A stretch of DNA of 64,000 bases, from NCBI RefSeq assembly GCF_037414475.1, contig NZ_CP147913.1, positions 9,620,501-9,684,500 of the forward strand, in the 5' to 3' direction. The notes under the pieces are model-generated. The model was not told the DNA's origin, made no database searches, and saw only the letters and a program-made list of their open reading frames with translations. A program made the position numbers and the translations under genes. The DNA comes from Myxococcus stipitatus. GTDB lineage: Bacteria; Myxococcota; Myxococcia; Myxococcales; Myxococcaceae. Positions 1 through 7,909 of this stretch are shown piece after piece; position 1 is the stretch's first letter; each line of letters starts with the position of its first letter.

Positions 1-159
1 GCCCGTGGGCTGGATGACGAGCTCGCGCTCGGGGATGCCGGTGATCTGCCAGAGCCAGAGGCCCAGCGCGACGAGCAGCAGCAGGGGCAGCCGCTTCGCC
101 ATGGGAGAAGAGCGCCAGCCCTTGCGTTCAGGGGTCGTGGGGAGAGGCGTGTCCGCCAC
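1..159 (-). CDS. small membrane-anchored protein, 3' end outside window
   Basis: The reading frame runs off the left edge, so only the first 53 codons are visible. The likely start is a GTG at 159, two bases after the TAG stop of the gene upstream (162-164), which suggests co-transcription. An in-frame ATG at 102 is an alternative start. After about 19 polar residues there is a leucine-rich segment (LPLLLLVALGLWLW) that looks like a signal anchor, followed by an exported or periplasmic part. I do not recognise the family. Function unknown. Confidence 0.55.
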   Translation of the reverse strand, partial: MADTPLPTTPERKGWRSSPMAKRLPLLLLVALGLWLWQITGIPERELVIQPTG

Positions 160-161
160 CG

Positions 162-683
162 CTATTCCTTCTTGGAGCGCTTGGAGCCGGGGCGGCGGGC
201 GTTGAGCTCGGAGATGACCACGCGCGTGGTGGGAGCGGCGCTCTTTCGCTCCTTGGGGCGGGGCTCGGCGCCCTCCTCGGAGGCATCGGCGCCGAGGTCC
301 TCGGTCTTGTCGGGAGGCACGAGGCGGACCTGGGCTTTGATCTCCAGCGTCATGCCGGAGATGAGCTTGAGGAACTCGTCGCGGAGCTTCTCGGACTGGA
401 GGAAGCGGCGGAGCTCCTCGGTGATGGCTCCGGTGACCTCGTCCTTGGTCTTCTCGGCCTGGGAGAGGATGAAGCCGAGGGCTTCCTTGGGGAGCTTGAG
501 CTGGCCGGCGAGGTTGCGGATGCCCTCTTCAGTCATGAAGAGGGCACCCAGGCCGGCCACGGCCATGCGGCGGACGAACTCCGGGACGAAGCCGGCGGGA
601 CCGGAGGCCCGGCCTTCGCGGCCGGGGCGGTCCTCGTCGATCAACGGGTCATCGGGGTAATCGTCGTTGCCGGCCGGGGGCAT
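162..683 (-). CDS. phasin-like / coiled-coil conserved protein
   Basis: 173 residues. The ATG is preceded by a good Shine-Dalgarno (AAGGAGA, 8 nt spacer). The N-terminal 35 residues are acidic and Pro/Gly rich. Residues about 40-125 form a predicted long amphipathic helix (FVRRMAVAGLGALFMTEEG, then many K/E/L residues ending in IKAQVRL). This resembles the phasin / polyhydroxyalkanoate-regulator-like helical proteins conserved in myxobacteria. The C-terminus is a basic Lys/Arg-rich tail. No catalytic motif is visible. It lies between the mrp gene (stop at 705) and the downstream small membrane protein and is probably co-transcribed with both. The family assignment is tentative and rests on helix pattern and length only. 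Confidence 0.6.
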   Translation of the reverse strand: MPPAGNDDYPDDPLIDEDRPGREGRASGPAGFVPEFVRRMAVAGLGALFMTEEGIRNLAGQLKLPKEALGFILSQAEKTKDEVTGAITEELRRFLQSEKLRDEFLKLISGMTLEIKAQVRLVPPDKTEDLGADASEEGAEPRPKERKSAAPTTRVVISELNARRPGSKRSKKE

Positions 684-704
684 GTGATGCGTCTCCTTGG
701 TGGA

Positions 705-1790
<1,086 letters not shown>

Positions 1791-1992
1791 CGGGACACCT
1801 GAAACCTTTGGAAAACGGGCGCTTGGGGGAGCCCCCGGCGGGGCGCGGAACATGCCAGCCCGGGGGGGACTGGTTCAACGTCGTTTAACGCGGTGTGGGC
1901 GCGGACGCACCTGGGCGATGGCCTGGAGGGCCGGAGGGTGTCGGCGGGCTGAAGGTGTCCATCAGGGACACTGTGAGCGGGGGCGAGCGGGC

Positions 1993-2595
1993 TTACTCGA
2001 GGGCGGAGATGCGGTACTCGCCGTCCTCGAGGACGAGGAGGACGGCGCGCTCGTCGCCGAGGGGGAAGACGGCCTCTCCGGCGCCTACTCGGACGTGGGT
2101 ATTGAGGGCGAGCCGGGCGCGGCGCAGGCGCTCCTTGGCGAGGGGTTCGCGTTCGAAGTCTTCCTTGAGGCGCTCGGGGGTGTAGCGGGCGCGCAAGGGG
2201 GCGGCGAGGAGGCCGTAGGCCGTCTTCCAGTCCTTGGAGTCGGAGGCGTCGAGGAAGCGGCGGAGGGCGGCGCGGGGGACATCGGCGGGGCGGGCCTCGA
2301 CGACGCGCCAGTTCTCGCCGGCGCGGGCCAGGGTGAGTGAGGGGGCGCGGGCCTCGAGGATGGCGGCGCCGGAGCGGACGGCGGCGGCGCGTTCCTTGCG
2401 GGCGGCTTCGTCGGAGTAACGCTCGAGGAAAGCGGCCTCCCCTTCCGGGCCATCGGTGGTGAGGGCGTAGGCGTCCTGGAGGCGGCCTTCGTCGAGGGCG
2501 CGGGCGTAGGACTCCGCGACGGAGACGGGCTCACGCGACGGCGTGGCGCAGGCCTGAGCCAGGAGGAGGCTCCCGATGAGGATGGGACGCTTCAT
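1993..2595 (-). CDS. putative lipoprotein, unknown function
   Basis: 200 residues. A short signal sequence ends in a lipobox (LLLAQAC, Cys16), so the product should be lipid-anchored. The mature part is alpha/beta with charged helices (YARALDEGRLQDAYAL, TPERLKEDFEREPLAKERL) and a C-terminal beta-like segment. The two similar AY(A/G)L segments suggest an internally duplicated, DUF4878/NTF2-like fold, but I cannot confirm this. It is separated from mrp by about 200 bp and from the tRNA by about 140 bp. No catalytic residues are evident. Confidence 0.7.
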   Translation of the reverse strand: MKRPILIGSLLLAQACATPSREPVSVAESYARALDEGRLQDAYALTTDGPEGEAAFLERYSDEAARKERAAAVRSGAAILEARAPSLTLARAGENWRVVEARPADVPRAALRRFLDASDSKDWKTAYGLLAAPLRARYTPERLKEDFEREPLAKERLRRARLALNTHVRVGAGEAVFPLGDERAVLLVLEDGEYRISALE

Positions 2596-2663
2596 GCGGG
2601 GCGGAACGTAGCACCCCTCCCTGGGATGGCCATGGGGGAAGGATGGGTCGATGCGGGAAGTGT

Positions 2664-2692
2664 TTGACGGGTTCGTGAAGCCTCTGTATACG
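2664..2692 (+). promoter_or_regulatory. sigma-70 type promoter of tRNA-Gly
   Basis: A -35 element TTGACG (2664-2669) and a -10 element TATACG (2687-2692) are separated by exactly 17 bp. The predicted transcription start is near 2699, about 36 nt before the mature tRNA 5' end. In such a GC-rich background this spacing and match are unlikely by chance. Confidence 0.7.
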
Positions 2693-2734
2693 CCGCCCCA
2701 CTTCGCGCGCCGTGGCGCGGATGTGGCACCTGAT

Positions 2735-2809
2735 GCGGGAATAGCTCAGCGGTAGAGCATCGCCTTGCCAAGGCGAGGGTCGAGGGTTCAAATCCCTTTT
2801 CCCGCTCCA
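2735..2809 (+). tRNA. tRNA-Gly (anticodon GCC)
   Basis: A full cloverleaf can be drawn. The acceptor stem GCGGGAA pairs with TTCCCGC, the D arm contains GCTCAGCGGTAGAGC, and the anticodon arm TCGCC-TTGCCAA-GGCGA gives anticodon GCC. The T arm contains GGTTCAAATCC, the discriminator base is T, and CCA is encoded. It reads codons GGC/GGT. It is followed at once by an intrinsic terminator and then by accessory DNA, the usual setting for a tRNA-associated island. Confidence 0.97.
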
Positions 2810-2814
2810 ACTTG

Positions 2815-2850
2815 AAGGCCCTCTGGGAAACCAGGGGGCCTTTTGTTTTT
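2815..2850 (+). terminator. Rho-independent terminator of tRNA-Gly
   Basis: A 12-bp stem (AAGGCCCTCTGG / CCAGGGGGCCTT, one G-T pair) closes a GAAA tetraloop. It is followed by TTTTGTTTTT and lies 5 nt after the encoded CCA. Confidence 0.9.
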
Positions 2851-3115
2851 GGAGCGTGGTCACGATCTGTCCCCTGCCACTCATCGTGACTCCGCCTTGA
2901 GTACTCAAGCTCTATTAATTGCCCACATCCAGGGCAGACTGGAGGCTGCGCAAGCCCTGGATGTGTCTCAACCATCCTTTCAAGATCCGCCCAAGTCGAG
3001 GGCTTCATCTGACTGACCGCCTCCACGGGCAGGTACTCCGCAGCCCTCTCTGCCAACGTGAGTGAGACAGTTCGTACCCAGCAGTTTAGTGTGCAGGGCG
3101 ACCCAGGCAGGGACG

Positions 3116-3523
3116 ATGAATCCGGTGGTGAAAGAGGCTCGGGTTGGGGAGACCGAGGTGGTGGAGAAGGCAAAGCGTCGTCGCTTCAGCGCGGAGGACA
3201 AGCGGCGCATCCTCGAGGAAGCGGACCGGTGCACGAAGCCCGGAGAGGTGGGCGCACTTCTGCGCCGTGAGGGGCTGTACTCCTCACTGTTGAGCGTGTG
3301 GCGACGTCAACGCGAGGCCGGAGGACAGGCCGCCCTGGAGCCAGTCAAGCGAGGCCCCCCGGCGAAGGTGCCCGCGCCCGGGGTCCGGAGAATCGCCGAG
3401 TTGGAGAAGGAGTTGGCGCGTGCCCAGGCGAAACTCAAACGCGCCGAGGCCCTGTTGGACCTCCAAAAAAAAGTATCGGAAATCCTGGGAGTGGAACTGC
3501 CCAAGCCAGACGAGGAGCCCTGA
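3116..3523 (+). CDS. IS3-family transposase OrfA (copy 1)
   Basis: 135 residues from ATG 3116. An upstream ATG at 3062 lies within the terminal repeat region and is less likely. It has the usual OrfA layout: a helix-turn-helix (RRRFSAEDKRRILEEADR ... GALLRREGLY) and then a leucine-zipper coiled coil (IAELEKELARAQAKLKRAE). An A8 run at 3465-3472, read as CAA AAA AAA, is a standard -1 slippage site and would fuse OrfA to OrfB. The stop TGA overlaps the OrfB ATG (TGATG), so re-initiation is also possible. It is required for IS DNA binding and transposition. Confidence 0.92.
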   Translation: MNPVVKEARVGETEVVEKAKRRRFSAEDKRRILEEADRCTKPGEVGALLRREGLYSSLLSVWRRQREAGGQAALEPVKRGPPAKVPAPGVRRIAELEKELARAQAKLKRAEALLDLQKKVSEILGVELPKPDEEP

Positions 3524-4527
3524 TGGCGGCGGCACGAGAGGCCGTGGGAGAGCTGGGAGTCTTTCCGGTGTGCCAGGTGATGGGCCTGTCGCGAGCCACC
3601 TTCTACCGGAGCCTGCGGCCGACGCAGGGGGCGGCCCGTGGACGTCGCCAGCCAAGGGCCTTGTCCGCCGAGCAGCGGGCCGAGGTGCTCCGCGTACTGC
3701 ACGAGCCGAGATTCGCGGATGCGGCGCCCGCGGAAGTCTACGCGCAACTGCTCGATGAAGGGCGCTACCTGTGCTCGGAGCGGACGCTGTACCGGGTGCT
3801 GGCCGAGAACCAGGAGGTACGAGAGCGCCGCAACCAACTGCGCCACCCCAACCATCCGGTGCCCCAGGTGCACGCGACGAAGCCGAACGAACTCTGGAGC
3901 TGGGATATCTCCAAGCTGCACGGCCCAGGAAAGTGGACGTACTTCTACCTCTACGTCGTCCTCGACGTGTACAGCCGCGCTGTCGTCGGTTGGATGGTGG
4001 CGCACCGCGAGTCGGCCGCGCTCGCCCAGAAGCTCCTGGCGCAAACCTGCGAGCGCCAGGGCATCCAACCTGGCCAGCTGACGATTCATGCGGACCGTGG
4101 CTCCTCCATGACGTCCAAGCCCGTGGCTCTGCTGATGGCGGACCTCGGCGTGACGAAGACGCACTCCCGGCCCCACGTCTCCAACGACAACCCCTTCAGC
4201 GAGGCCCACTTCAAGACGCTGAAGTATCGGCCCGACTTCCCCCGCGTCTTCGGCTGCCTCCAGGATGCACGCGGCTTCTGTGCCGACTTCTTCCGTTGGT
4301 ACAACGAGGAGCACCACCACTCGGGACTGGGTCTGCTCACCCCTCACGACGTCCACCACGGCCTGGCCCACGCGCGCCTCTCGGCCCGCGCCGTCGTCCT
4401 CGAGGCAGCCTTCGCCGCTCATCCCGAGCGATTCCCCCACGGACTCCCGAAGCCCCAGGCCCTTCCGAACGCTGTCTGGATTAACAACCCCGCGCACCTC
4501 CCCAACTCAAAGGCGGCTGCGCACTAA
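3523..4527 (+). CDS. IS3-family transposase OrfB, DDE integrase domain (copy 1)
   Basis: 334 residues if started at the ATG overlapping the OrfA stop; the same frame is open upstream for the frameshift fusion. The N-terminal part is an HTH_21-like linker (SRATFYRSL ... SERTLYRVL), followed by an rve catalytic core. The DDE residues sit in WSWDISKLHG, HADRGSSM and NPFSEAHFKTLKY. It carries out strand cleavage and transfer of the element. The frame is complete and undamaged, and its translation is the same as that of copy 2 at 34319-35323. Confidence 0.94.
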   Translation: MAAAREAVGELGVFPVCQVMGLSRATFYRSLRPTQGAARGRRQPRALSAEQRAEVLRVLHEPRFADAAPAEVYAQLLDEGRYLCSERTLYRVLAENQEVRERRNQLRHPNHPVPQVHATKPNELWSWDISKLHGPGKWTYFYLYVVLDVYSRAVVGWMVAHRESAALAQKLLAQTCERQGIQPGQLTIHADRGSSMTSKPVALLMADLGVTKTHSRPHVSNDNPFSEAHFKTLKYRPDFPRVFGCLQDARGFCADFFRWYNEEHHHSGLGLLTPHDVHHGLAHARLSARAVVLEAAFAAHPERFPHGLPKPQALPNAVWINNPAHLPNSKAAAH

Positions 4528-4610
4528 TCTCTCAGTTTCACTGTCTCATTCACGTTGACAGGTTCCGCAGTCGGGAACTCCGTCGTAGACTCCAAGCCCA
4601 TGGAAGATGA

Positions 4611-5180
4611 TCAGGCATAGTCCATGCAAAACGTCTGCGACATCAGCCGCGTTAGCTCTGCTTGCCACGCAGGGGTTCCCGGCTCGAGTTGCTCGCCGAG
4701 CAAATGAACTCGTGCCTGCGCCATCGCCTTGGAGCAATCCCGCGCTTCCACGAGCTGCCCTGCCTCAAAGATCAGTTCATGGACCGCGCCCCACTCGAAT
4801 GCGGGGTGGCTTGTATTCTCGCGAAGTTGTCGCTCCCGCCCCTCCAAGGGGAGCGCATAGATGTAGTCGCTCCCCAGAAGCACCCCGCCCGAGAACGCTG
4901 CGCGGGCTTGTAGGCCCGAGAACACCACACGAAGACTCCCCTCCGGATCGACGCGCTCCGACACCCCCATCAGGACCGGCCCTCGGCCAGCAGCAATAAG
5001 CAACTGCTCTTGATAGGAAAGTCCCAATCGGACCCGCTCCAAGAAAAGCACCCCCTCGGCAATCCGATAGACACAGACAAAACCTCGTCTATCGGGCGTC
5101 AGCCCCGTTTGCGGATTCAAGCCATGTTCCTGCGGCCGAAACAGTCCCGAGCCCCTGGCGCTGACGAGATGATACCCCCC
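4611..5180 (-). pseudogene. orphan protein, 5' end cut by insertion sequence
   Basis: About 190 codons read without interruption from the edge of the neighbouring IS (5180) to the stop at 4611. The open frame starts GGYHLVSARG, so the true start lies upstream of the IS insertion. A TTG at 5120 could give a shortened 169-residue product. The residue mix is soluble alpha/beta with no signal peptide and no motif I know. It ends nine bases before the zinc-ribbon start at 4601, so the pair was probably one operon. The orientation matches the 163-residue gene on the other side of the IS. Function unknown. Confidence 0.5.
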
Positions 5181-5255
5181 TGTGTCAGGGAAGATGTCGC
5201 CTCGGCGGAGATGCCGAGCTGACGACGCCTTGGGGGCGAGAGCAGGCAGGAAGCA

Positions 5256-5816
5256 GTGCCGTACACGGATGCATTCAAAACGCAGATGGTGAAGCGGATG
5301 GTGGGCCCTGGCGCGGTGAGCGCTGCAGCACTGGCCCGGCAGGTGGGCGTCTCACAGCCGACGTTGTCGCAGTGGTTGCGCGAGGCGAATAGGGTAGCGG
5401 CCATGCCGCCCCCGCCCGAGGAGAAGAAGCCCGCTCTGCCCCCTGCGCCGAAGAAGTGGACGCCCCAGGAGAAGCTGCGGGTGCTGGCTGAGGCCCAGGA
5501 GCTTGCCGACGAGGAGCTGGGGGCGCTGCTGCGGCGCGAGGGACTGCACGAGGCGCAGCTGAAGGAGTGGCAGCAGGTCGCCGCAGGAGCCCTCTCGGGT
5601 GGCGCCGCAGAGCCGCTGCCCGCGAAGGAGCGCAAGCGGCTGGCTGCCGCCGAGAAGCGGGTGAAGGAGCTCGAGCGCGAGCTGCACCGCAAGGAGAAGG
5701 CGCTGGCCGAGACGGCCGCGCTGCTGGTGCTCGAAAAAAAACTTCAGGCGATGGGCTGGGACCAGCGGCACCTGGAAGACGAGGACGACTCCGGGGACGA
5801 GAAGAGCGAGAAGTGA
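5256..5816 (+). CDS. IS3-family transposase OrfA (second element)
   Basis: 186 residues. An N-terminal helix-turn-helix (FKTQMVKRMVGPGAVSAAAL ... GVSQPTLSQWLREAN) is followed by a second HTH-like unit and a coiled coil (RLAAAEKRVKELERELHRKE). It is longer than copy 1 OrfA because of a Pro-rich linker at about residues 48-65. An A8 run at 5734-5741, in the frame GAA AAA AAA C, lies where copy 1 also has an A8 run and can act as a -1 slip site. The TGA stop overlaps the OrfB GTG (GTGA). Confidence 0.9.
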   Translation: MPYTDAFKTQMVKRMVGPGAVSAAALARQVGVSQPTLSQWLREANRVAAMPPPPEEKKPALPPAPKKWTPQEKLRVLAEAQELADEELGALLRREGLHEAQLKEWQQVAAGALSGGAAEPLPAKERKRLAAAEKRVKELERELHRKEKALAETAALLVLEKKLQAMGWDQRHLEDEDDSGDEKSEK

Positions 5817-6844
5817 CGCTCGCCCACGTCGGCGAAGCCCTGGAAAAGGGCGTGCGCCTGGAGGTCGTCTGCGAGCGGCTCGGGGTGGCCCCGCGCACCA
5901 TTCAACGCTGGAGGAAGCCCGCCACGGCCGAGGACCGGCGGTGCGGTCCACGTACCCGGCCCGCCAACCGGTTGTCTGAGGTGGAGCGGCGCCGCATCCT
6001 GACGGTGGCTAACAGCGAGGAGTTCCGCGACGCCTCGCCCAAGCAGATTGTCCCCCGGCTGGCAGACCGGGGCGAGTACCTGGCCAGCGAGGCGAGCTTC
6101 TACCGCGTGCTGCGCCAGGAGGGGCAGTTGGCCCACCGGGGCCGTGCCAAGGCCCCCACGCCCAGGCCTCGGGCCGAGCACACGGCTACCGGGCCCAATC
6201 AGGTATGGAGCTGGGACATCACCTACCTGAAGGGCCCGGTGAAGGGGGCCTTCCTCTACCTGTACCTGGTGGTGGACGTCTTCAGTCGGCGCATCACGGG
6301 CTTCGAAGTCCACGAGGAGGAGTCGTCCGAGCATGCCGCGGCGCTCATCCGCCGCTGCTGGCAGCAGGCCGGCTGCCCCGAGGGGCTGGTGCTGCACTCG
6401 GACAACGGCGGACCCATGAAGGGCGCCACGTTGCTGGCCACCCTGCAGTGGCTCGGCGTCACGCCCTCCTTCAGCCGGCCCCGCGTCTCAGACGACAACG
6501 CCTTTTCCGAGGCCCTCTTCCGCACGCTGAAGTACCGCCCCAGCTTCCCGCAGCGCCCCTTCGCGTCCGTCGAGGATGCGCGCTCGTGGGTGACGCGCTT
6601 CGTGGCCTGGTACAACACCGAGCATCGGCACTCCGCCATCCGATTCGTCACCCCTGATGACAGGCACTTCGGCCGCGAACTGGCGCTGCTCGCCCGGCGC
6701 CAGCAGGTGTACCAGCGCGCCAAATCCCGTCATCCCGAACGCTGGAGCCGCGACACGCGTAACTGGACGCCGGTGGGCCCAGTCCGCCTTGGGCCCTCTC
6801 CCAACCTCACCCCGCTTCCGCAGGAGGTGCGGTCCGTCGGCTGA
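5813..6844 (+). CDS. IS3-family transposase OrfB, DDE domain (second element)
   Basis: 343 residues from the GTG that overlaps the OrfA stop; it is also readable as a frameshift fusion from the A8 run. It has an N-terminal helix-turn-helix (LEVVCERLGVAPRTIQRW) and an HTH_21-like segment (SEASFYRVLRQEG). The integrase core carries DDE residues in WSWDITYLKG, HSDNGGPM and NAFSEALFRTLKY. The frame is complete, so the element may still be active. The catalytic core resembles that of the element at 3044-4566, but the N-terminal and C-terminal parts differ. Confidence 0.92.
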   Translation: MTLAHVGEALEKGVRLEVVCERLGVAPRTIQRWRKPATAEDRRCGPRTRPANRLSEVERRRILTVANSEEFRDASPKQIVPRLADRGEYLASEASFYRVLRQEGQLAHRGRAKAPTPRPRAEHTATGPNQVWSWDITYLKGPVKGAFLYLYLVVDVFSRRITGFEVHEEESSEHAAALIRRCWQQAGCPEGLVLHSDNGGPMKGATLLATLQWLGVTPSFSRPRVSDDNAFSEALFRTLKYRPSFPQRPFASVEDARSWVTRFVAWYNTEHRHSAIRFVTPDDRHFGRELALLARRQQVYQRAKSRHPERWSRDTRNWTPVGPVRLGPSPNLTPLPQEVRSVG

Positions 6845-6850
6845 ACCCTC

Positions 6851-7342
6851 TCACGCGACATCTACCTTGACGCTCACCGGTACCTCGAAGATGCGAAAGT
6901 CGTTCTGGATGACTCCGGGGTGATTCACCCGCAAGTGGAACTCGGAAAGGGGGCCACCCTCCTCATGAGGGGCGAAGAGCTGGAGCAGGACTTGCACTCC
7001 GTGCACCACCCAGACCTGTCGTTTCGAGTCAGTGATCGGTCCAAAACCAAAGCGATGCGCGAGTGCGTGCACGCAGGGGAGGACATCCACGTCATCGTCC
7101 TCAGCGTCTTCGCTGAGGACGACATACTCCACCCCCCGGGGCCCCAGGAAGAAGTAGCCCTTCAACCTTACAGGGCCAGCGCCCTCTACCAGGTTCGGAA
7201 CGATGAGCGGTGCTCCGACTCCTGGCATGTGCCGGAAATAGGCCTCAGGGTGGAGTACCCGGAGGGTCGCCTCGTCGTCGCCCCAGCGGCTCCTGCCGAT
7301 GCCCTCGGCCAGGTTGTCCGTTACCTCGCGCCAGAGACTCAT
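6851..7342 (-). CDS. orphan protein, C-terminus provided by IS end
   Basis: 163 codons from an ATG at 7342. The last nine codons lie inside the terminal repeat of the neighbouring IS, so the natural C-terminus was probably lost. The protein is soluble and rich in aromatic and acidic residues (LKGYFFLGPRGVEYVVL, SEDAEDDDVDVL) with no signal peptide. I do not recognise it. It could be the 5' part of the gene whose remainder is at 4611-5180. However, with the IS ends I can define the reading phases do not join cleanly, so two separate genes are also possible. Confidence 0.5.
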   Translation of the reverse strand: MSLWREVTDNLAEGIGRSRWGDDEATLRVLHPEAYFRHMPGVGAPLIVPNLVEGAGPVRLKGYFFLGPRGVEYVVLSEDAEDDDVDVLPCVHALAHRFGFGPITDSKRQVWVVHGVQVLLQLFAPHEEGGPLSEFHLRVNHPGVIQNDFRIFEVPVSVKVDVA

Positions 7343-7669
7343 TGCCCGTCAATACCTCGTGCGCGAAAACTGCGCAGGGGAGTCAATTCACAGGGGGAGT
7401 TTGACCGATGAATCTGATCAGTTTTTATCCGAGGAGACGATCCTCGGCAACCCCCTGGCTTGACGGAGGGCCTCCTCGGCACGAAGCGCACGAATCTCAA
7501 GCATCCATGTTCGGGGCATGCTTCCCACCGGAGTCATCTGCCAGTTGATGTTCAGTTTCCGTACCCGTCCGGATTTGGCTGTCCTGACGAGGGACGAGTC
7601 CCGCCCGGAGCCAGGGGCGGGCAGGGTCGTGGTGGCGCTCTCGGATGGGATGGAGGTCCGTCGCGTACT
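7343..7669. other. 327 bp without a supported gene
   Basis: No frame here has coding character that fits a known family. It contains an AT-richer stretch (GAATCTGATCAGTTTTTATC near 7411-7430) upstream of the orphan gene, then sequence leading to the IS66 relic. It probably holds remains of mobile-element termini; I see no promoter I would defend. Confidence 0.4.
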
Positions 7670-7909
7670 TCAGGAGGTGTTCGTGACGAGGCGACGACTC
7701 CAGGGGCCTGGTAGGAGTTCATCCAAGCGGCTCGCCGGGTGGTACTGCACGCGAAGCAAGACGTCGGAGAGGTACTCGCGCGGATTGATGCCGTTCGCCG
7801 AGCAGGTGGCGACCAGCGAGTAGAGCCCCGCGAGGTTGCGGCCCGCGCGGTCATGTCCGACAAACAGAAAGTTCTTCCGCCCGAGAGCAATAGGGGTTTC
7901 ATTGTGCAT
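7670..7909 (-). pseudogene. IS66-family transposase (TnpC), C-terminal remnant
   Basis: About 79 codons match the very end of IS66 TnpC. The diagnostic run starts IALGRKNFLFVGHDRAGR, continues with LYSLVATC and NGINPREYLSDVL, and ends HPASRLDELLP. No start codon, catalytic DDE part or companion tnpA/tnpB is present. The fragment begins where the serine recombinase frame stops, so the two were joined by a deletion or insertion. It is non-functional. Confidence 0.85.

Larger units (their letters stand above)
3044..4566 (+). mobile_element. IS3-family insertion sequence, copy 1
   Basis: 1523 bp. Two overlapping transposase frames lie on the plus strand. Imperfect inverted repeats TGCCAACGTGAGTGAGACAG (3051-3070) and the complement of 4541-4560 lie just inside the ends. 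The flanking 4-bp repeat GCAG (3040-3043 and 4567-4570) is the target duplication. The ends were set by comparison with copy 2 at 33840-35362: the two copies agree across this span and diverge outside it. It is inserted in the zinc-ribbon gene. Confidence 0.9.
2896..4601 (-). pseudogene. broken short zinc-ribbon gene (IS-interrupted, 3' truncated)
   Basis: Minus-strand codons before and after the insertion element (4601-4567 and 3043 to about 2896) join in frame once the element and one GCAG target copy are removed. The start would be ATG at 4601, nine bases after the stop of the upstream orphan gene. The encoded core (PSTWADLERM, PPVCPGCGQLIELEYS) is clearly homologous to the intact gene at 9796-10008 ([26 protein letters not shown]). 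Homology stops after ELEYS near 2896, so the second CxxC pair is lost at the junction with the DNA that follows the tRNA. It is a double-hit pseudogene. Confidence 0.7.
5181..6876 (+). mobile_element. second, different IS3-family element
   Basis: About 1.7 kb. Related terminal repeats are visible: GTGTCAGGGAAGATGTCGC at 5182-5200, and GCGTCAAGGTAGATGTCGC as the complement of the right end near 6855-6873 (16 of 19 identical). Setting the ends at TG...CA gives 5181-6876. I could not find a convincing target duplication, so the outer limits are good to a few bases only. It carries two overlapping transposase frames and separates two minus-strand orphan genes. It is distinct in sequence from the element at 3044-4566, although both belong to the same family. 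Confidence 0.8.

Noticed and set aside
2896-2909. Perfect palindrome CTTGAGTACTCAAG
   Set aside because: It overlaps codons of the zinc-ribbon relic (LEYS). It could be an integrase site at the junction, but the coding explanation suffices.
5181-6876. Joining 6851-7342 and 4611-5180 as one IS-split gene
   Set aside because: Tempting by orientation and position, but with any 3-5 bp target duplication I could find the reading phases do not join. Kept as two entries with the doubt stated.
7518-7823. Plus-strand frame of 101 codons over the IS66 relic
   Set aside because: It is antisense to a recognisable transposase tail and shows no family features.
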